DNA of 8,519 bases from Bacillota bacterium (GTDB lineage Bacteria > Bacillota > Bacilli > Paenibacillales > NBRC-103111), in contig JAEWAA010000340.1 in NCBI GenBank assembly GCA_023391955.1, positions 1 through 8,519 on the forward strand, written 5' to 3'. Positions 6,171 through 8,519 of this stretch are shown in pieces. The position numbers and the translations under genes were made by a program. Below the pieces are notes generated by a model that did not search any database, was not told the origin of the DNA, and saw only the letters and a list, made by a program, of their open reading frames with translations. The stretch's first letter is position 1; every line of letters begins with the position of its first letter.

Positions 6171-7061
6171 TCAGCCCAGTGTACCATACCCGTGATCCGC
6201 CAGAAACCGGGCGGTCAACGCCATGGTCTGCTCCACAACCTCGTCGGGCGACTTGTAGTTGGTCAAAGCGAAGGCATGCTGCAGTCCGGGAAGCAGTACC
6301 AGCTGCGCCTCCACTTCCAAATCGCGCAGCCGCACAGCATATTCCGCGCTGTCCTCCGGCAGCACCACCGTGTCCTCCAGACCGTGCACGGCCAAGGTGG
6401 CCGGATGTGCTCCGGTGAGGTGGAGAAGCGGAGACAGCTCCCGGGCTCTGCGGTGACGCGCCAGCCACCGGTCTGCTTCCGAATCGCTATCCGGATCCGA
6501 ATCTGCGGGCTGCTCCACTCTCATTTTCCACTTGGAGAGCAGTTGGGTAATGGGGTTGTACACCACCAGAAACTGCGGCACACAGGAGACAGCCAAATCC
6601 GCCTCTTCCTCCTCCACATGGCGCAACGCGGTGACGGCGGCAGCCAAATACCCGCCTGCTGACTCTCCGGCCAGCACCACCCGGTCCGGGTCCCCGTTCC
6701 ATAAACGGGCATGCTGCCTCACATAACGGACAGCCGCTTTGCAGTCCGTAATACATTCCGCCAGCGTTGCCTCCCCTTCCAAAGGCGCTCCGTCCTCACC
6801 GGTTTGCATCAGACGGTAATCCACCGTAAAGCAAGCGAAGCCTCTTCGCACAAAATAACGGCAATACGGCAGCAGCATCTCCGCACTGCCACCTGTAAAC
6901 CCGCCGCCATGAATGAAGATCAGGCATGGGGCCAATGATGCGGATTCAGCCTGCACAGGCTTCATGGCAAACATTCGCAGCGGCGTCCCGTTGCGCAAAC
7001 CATAGATGACCGATTCTGCTTGATCTTCGGGCAAAACACTCCAATCCTTCGCAATCTCCAT
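6171..7061 (-). CDS. Alpha/beta hydrolase, hormone-sensitive-lipase type
   Basis: This is a probable cytoplasmic carboxylesterase acting on short acyl esters. In the 296-residue form, the oxyanion-hole motif HGGG is at 51-54, the nucleophile elbow GESAGG at 132-137 (Ser134), the likely acid is Asp230 in HGLEDTVV, and the catalytic histidine is His262 in LQHAF. The triad is complete. There is no signal peptide. Residues 186-197 (PADSDPDSDSEA) form an acidic insert in the cap region. The start is uncertain. The ATG at 7061 follows AAGGAG, but at a long 13-base spacing. In-frame ATGs at 7127 and 7145 lack binding sites and overlap a strong extended -10 sequence, so I favour 7061. The gene follows the methyltransferase by 109 bases and probably has its own promoter. 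I see no clear terminator after it. Confidence 0.9.
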   Translation of the reverse strand: MEIAKDWSVLPEDQAESVIYGLRNGTPLRMFAMKPVQAESASLAPCLIFIHGGGFTGGSAEMLLPYCRYFVRRGFACFTVDYRLMQTGEDGAPLEGEATLAECITDCKAAVRYVRQHARLWNGDPDRVVLAGESAGGYLAAAVTALRHVEEEEADLAVSCVPQFLVVYNPITQLLSKWKMRVEQPADSDPDSDSEADRWLARHRRARELSPLLHLTGAHPATLAVHGLEDTVVLPEDSAEYAVRLRDLEVEAQLVLLPGLQHAFALTNYKSPDEVVEQTMALTARFLADHGYGTLG

Positions 7062-7099
7062 GGGCTGGCTCAGACTCCTTTTTATATAAGTCGGATTTA

Positions 7100-7115
7100 G
7101 GGTTATCGGTAACCC
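7100..7115 (-). promoter_or_regulatory. 16-bp dyad in the hydrolase leader (operator or hairpin)
   Basis: On the minus strand GGGTTA-CCGA-TAACCC is a perfect 6-bp stem with a 4-base loop. It begins just downstream of the extended -10 box and would occupy roughly positions +4 to +19 of the transcript. It could be a repressor operator or a 5' stabilising hairpin; the sequence does not decide between them. Confidence 0.45.
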
Positions 7116-7125
7116 CAATATGCTC

Positions 7126-7134
7126 ATTATAGCA
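7126..7134 (-). promoter_or_regulatory. Extended -10 promoter of the hydrolase gene
   Basis: The minus strand reads TGCTATAAT, a perfect TATAAT with the TGn extension, about 65 bases upstream of the preferred hydrolase ATG. Extended -10 promoters can work with a poor -35, and none is visible here. The start of transcription would be near 7119. It lies in the gap after the methyltransferase gene. Confidence 0.55.
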
Positions 7135-7170
7135 TCGCCAACCATAAGCGCATATGAAAATTACGTACCG

Positions 7171-7890
7171 TCACCCCTTCTTCCGCCACAGGGAGGCCGA
7201 CAGAAACGGTACGCCGAACAACCCCTCCGACGCATCGCATTCCTTCATAGCCCGGAGTTCCACAAGCTCGAAGGCTTCGCCCATAATCTCCAGCAGCTTT
7301 TCTTGGCTGTACGCCTGTCCGCCCTTCATGCTGCGCTCCCGGTATACCTCCCAATCCGAATGGTCCAGAGCTCCTCCGATCTCCGCAAAACCAGGAGCGA
7401 AGCAGGTTAGTCCTAAATATCCCTGCGGCTTGAGAGCCTGGCGGATCATCTCCACATACCCTACCCTCCGGTGCGGCCAGAGATGATGGAGACAGCCCGA
7501 ATCATAAACCAAATCGTAAGCAGCTTGCTCCACCTGCAGCTCATATACCGACTGGCACCGGAACCCGATGCGGACCTGACGCTCTGCCGCCCGTTCCCTG
7601 GCCCAGGCAATGGCCTCCTCCGAAATATCCACGGCATCCACCTCATATCCGTGGGCAGCCGCATAAATGGCATTCCGCCCGGGGCCGCAGCCCAGCTCCA
7701 GCATACACCCGCCCTGTAACCGGCCGGATTCCACATAAGCAGCCAGATTTTCATCGGGGGCTTCCACAAAAAAAGGCACCTTCTTCGTCCGGTCCTGATA
7801 AAACCGGTCCCAGAACGGTGCCGGCTCCCGCATCAGAGAATCCAGCATCAACAGCACGTCTTCGGCATTACGGATCACTTCAATGGACAT
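7171..7890 (-). CDS. Class I SAM-dependent methyltransferase
   Basis: This cytoplasmic methyltransferase has 239 residues. The SAM-binding motif I is ELGCGPGRN at 65-73, followed by VDAVDIS (84-90), whose acidic residue should hold the ribose, and by YDLVYDSGCLHHL (125-137), the motif IV region. The DSGCLHH...PHRR...Y pattern is typical of a Firmicute small-molecule methyltransferase subgroup distantly related to TehB and thiopurine methyltransferases; the substrate is not evident. The ATG at 7890 has AGGAGG ten bases upstream. Read-through of the frame to 8004 would overlap the previous gene and is not supported. It starts 14 bases after the stop of the 84-residue membrane protein, so the two are probably co-transcribed. 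Confidence 0.92.
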   Translation of the reverse strand: MSIEVIRNAEDVLLMLDSLMREPAPFWDRFYQDRTKKVPFFVEAPDENLAAYVESGRLQGGCMLELGCGPGRNAIYAAAHGYEVDAVDISEEAIAWARERAAERQVRIGFRCQSVYELQVEQAAYDLVYDSGCLHHLWPHRRVGYVEMIRQALKPQGYLGLTCFAPGFAEIGGALDHSDWEVYRERSMKGGQAYSQEKLLEIMGEAFELVELRAMKECDASEGLFGVPFLSASLWRKKG

Positions 7891-7904
7891 GTATACACTG
7901 CCTC

Positions 7905-8159
7905 CTACCTTATCAACACAATAATAGAAAATAAGAGCATGATCAGCATCACCGTCATCAGGAAAATGCCGATGAAGCGGATGAGTGCAGGCAAATGGCG
8001 CCAATCCACCTTTTGGAGCGGCCGTCCGCCTTCGATTTTTTGGGCATGTTCGAAATCTGTCCTGAATCCGGGCTCTGTCTCCAAGCGCTCCCGGTCTTGG
8101 GTTTCATGAATATTCAAGCGCCATTCCCTCCGCTTCAAGTCCTGTCTCCAGAGATCCAT
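7905..8159 (-). CDS. Small single-pass membrane protein, unknown function
   Basis: This 84-residue protein matches no family I recognise. Residues 1-55 are charged and hydrophilic, with basic (KRREWR) and acidic (ETQDRERLETEP) runs. Residues 59-82 form one strong hydrophobic segment (IRFIGIFLMTVMLIMLLF...) that ends two residues before the C-terminus, so it looks like a tail-anchored protein with its N-terminus probably in the cytoplasm. The ATG at 8159 follows GGAGG by five bases; longer in-frame starts at 8171 and 8189 are less well placed. The stop lies 14 bases before the methyltransferase ATG, so the two form a likely operon. It begins only 40 bases after the preceding terminator. Confidence 0.75.
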   Translation of the reverse strand: MDLWRQDLKRREWRLNIHETQDRERLETEPGFRTDFEHAQKIEGGRPLQKVDWRHLPALIRFIGIFLMTVMLIMLLFSIIVLIR

Positions 8160-8198
8160 GCATACCTCCATTTTACCACATTCATCCATCTCCCAGAG

Positions 8199-8259
8199 AA
8201 AAAAAAGCGCCCCAATTGCCCTTAGGATGTCTAAAAATCCTAACGAGCAACTGGAGCAC
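8199..8259 (-). terminator. Strong intrinsic terminator of the right-edge gene
   Basis: On the minus strand the arms (plus 8237-8259 and 8207-8228) form about 22 base pairs, including several G-U pairs and one bulged G, closed by an eight-base loop (ttttagac). Eight Ts follow (plus-strand As 8199-8206). It starts 32 bases after the stop at 8291. On the plus strand no T-run follows, so it acts in one direction. Confidence 0.93.
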
Positions 8260-8290
8260 GATGCGGCAGGCCTCTGTCTACCCGGCGCCT

Positions 8291-8519
8291 TTACAGAAGT
8301 GAGGATTGACGGATATCCAACCGGGCGGCGACTCCCGCAGGACTGGAAGGAGTTCTCGCTCCTTCGAAGTTAAAGGCGATAATGACCACATCATTCCGGC
8401 CTCTGCGCAGGAAGCTGCGAATGTTGAAGGTCCGCCCCGGGTTAAAATTGGAGGTCTGATTGGTCGGCGCGTCATAAACCAGCGGTACGCCGTTAATGAT
8501 CACGGTAGCGTAGTTATCC
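8291..8519 (-). CDS. C-terminal fragment, galactose-binding-like surface protein
   Basis: Only the last 75 codons are inside the window; the frame runs open to the right edge. The visible part starts DNYATVIINGVPL and continues with short beta-strand-like segments (RTFNIRSFLRRGRNDVVIIAF) and PAGVAARLDI. This resembles the C-terminal half of galactose-binding-like/jelly-roll modules, where 'D-N-x-A-x-V-x-I-N-G' and 'L-x-x-G-x-N-V-I-x-I' strands are common. Such modules occur in secreted enzymes and surface or spore proteins, so an extracellular product is likely but not shown. The internal GTG at 8503 is not a likely start, as the same domain strand extends upstream of it. A strong terminator follows. 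Confidence 0.7.
   Translation of the reverse strand, partial: DNYATVIINGVPLVYDAPTNQTSNFNPGRTFNIRSFLRRGRNDVVIIAFNFEGARTPSSPAGVAARLDIRQSSLL

Noticed and set aside
7062..7145. 28-residue N-terminal extension of the hydrolase
   Set aside because: The upstream ATGs have no ribosome binding site and overlap a TGCTATAAT promoter element.

Overview
The window looks like chromosomal DNA of a Gram-positive, spore-forming bacterium of the Paenibacillus/Cohnella type. This rests on the moderately high GC content, strong AGGAGG-type ribosome binding sites, U-tract intrinsic terminators, an LplB-type sugar ABC permease beside a large membrane-bound AraC regulator with a sensor domain, and TAACGGAA-type intergenic repeats. 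The genus is an inference. All seven genes I accept, plus one partial gene, lie on the minus strand, so transcription runs from high to low coordinates. I see no tRNA, rRNA, transposase, phage or CRISPR features.

In transcription order: the right edge (8519-8291) holds the last 75 codons of a gene for what is probably a surface or secreted protein with a galactose-binding-like beta-sandwich. A very strong terminator (8199-8259) closes it. Next comes a two-gene unit: an 84-residue protein with one C-terminal membrane segment (8159-7905), then a class I SAM-dependent methyltransferase (7890-7171). An alpha/beta hydrolase of the hormone-sensitive-lipase type (7061-6171) follows; it seems to have its own extended -10 promoter with a 16-bp dyad just downstream.

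The middle holds two repeat-rich intergenic regions on either side of a stand-alone AAA/ABC-type ATPase (5757-5008). Upstream of the ATPase (5926-6108) are four copies of a roughly 33-bp repeat beginning TAACGGAAC, two in each orientation and exactly concentric. Downstream of it (4398-4860) are seven clear, and probably eight, short palindromes built on ATA(A/G)CGGAA. Their arms covary, and they are spaced at about 52 and 63 bp. The ATPase terminator (4908-4936) lies before this array. Beyond the array is a 229-residue protein whose N-terminus resembles the ADP-ribosyltransferase-like fold of DarT/DUF7002 proteins (4281-3592), followed by its own terminator.

The left third is a sugar-uptake locus: a 761-residue membrane sensor/AraC regulator (3441-1156), then an ABC permease (971-15) whose partner permease and binding protein would lie beyond the left edge. 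The sequence suggests how the regulator may act. A 17-bp motif, GTAAATATRGTGTATTG (16 of 17 identical), occurs once in each intergenic region flanking the regulator. One copy overlaps the -35 box of a plausible permease promoter, as expected for an AraC-type activator; the other lies upstream of the regulator gene in the opposite orientation. This candidate operator pair and the two TAACGGAA repeat arrays are the most interesting signals here. I did not find a convincing new multi-gene system.
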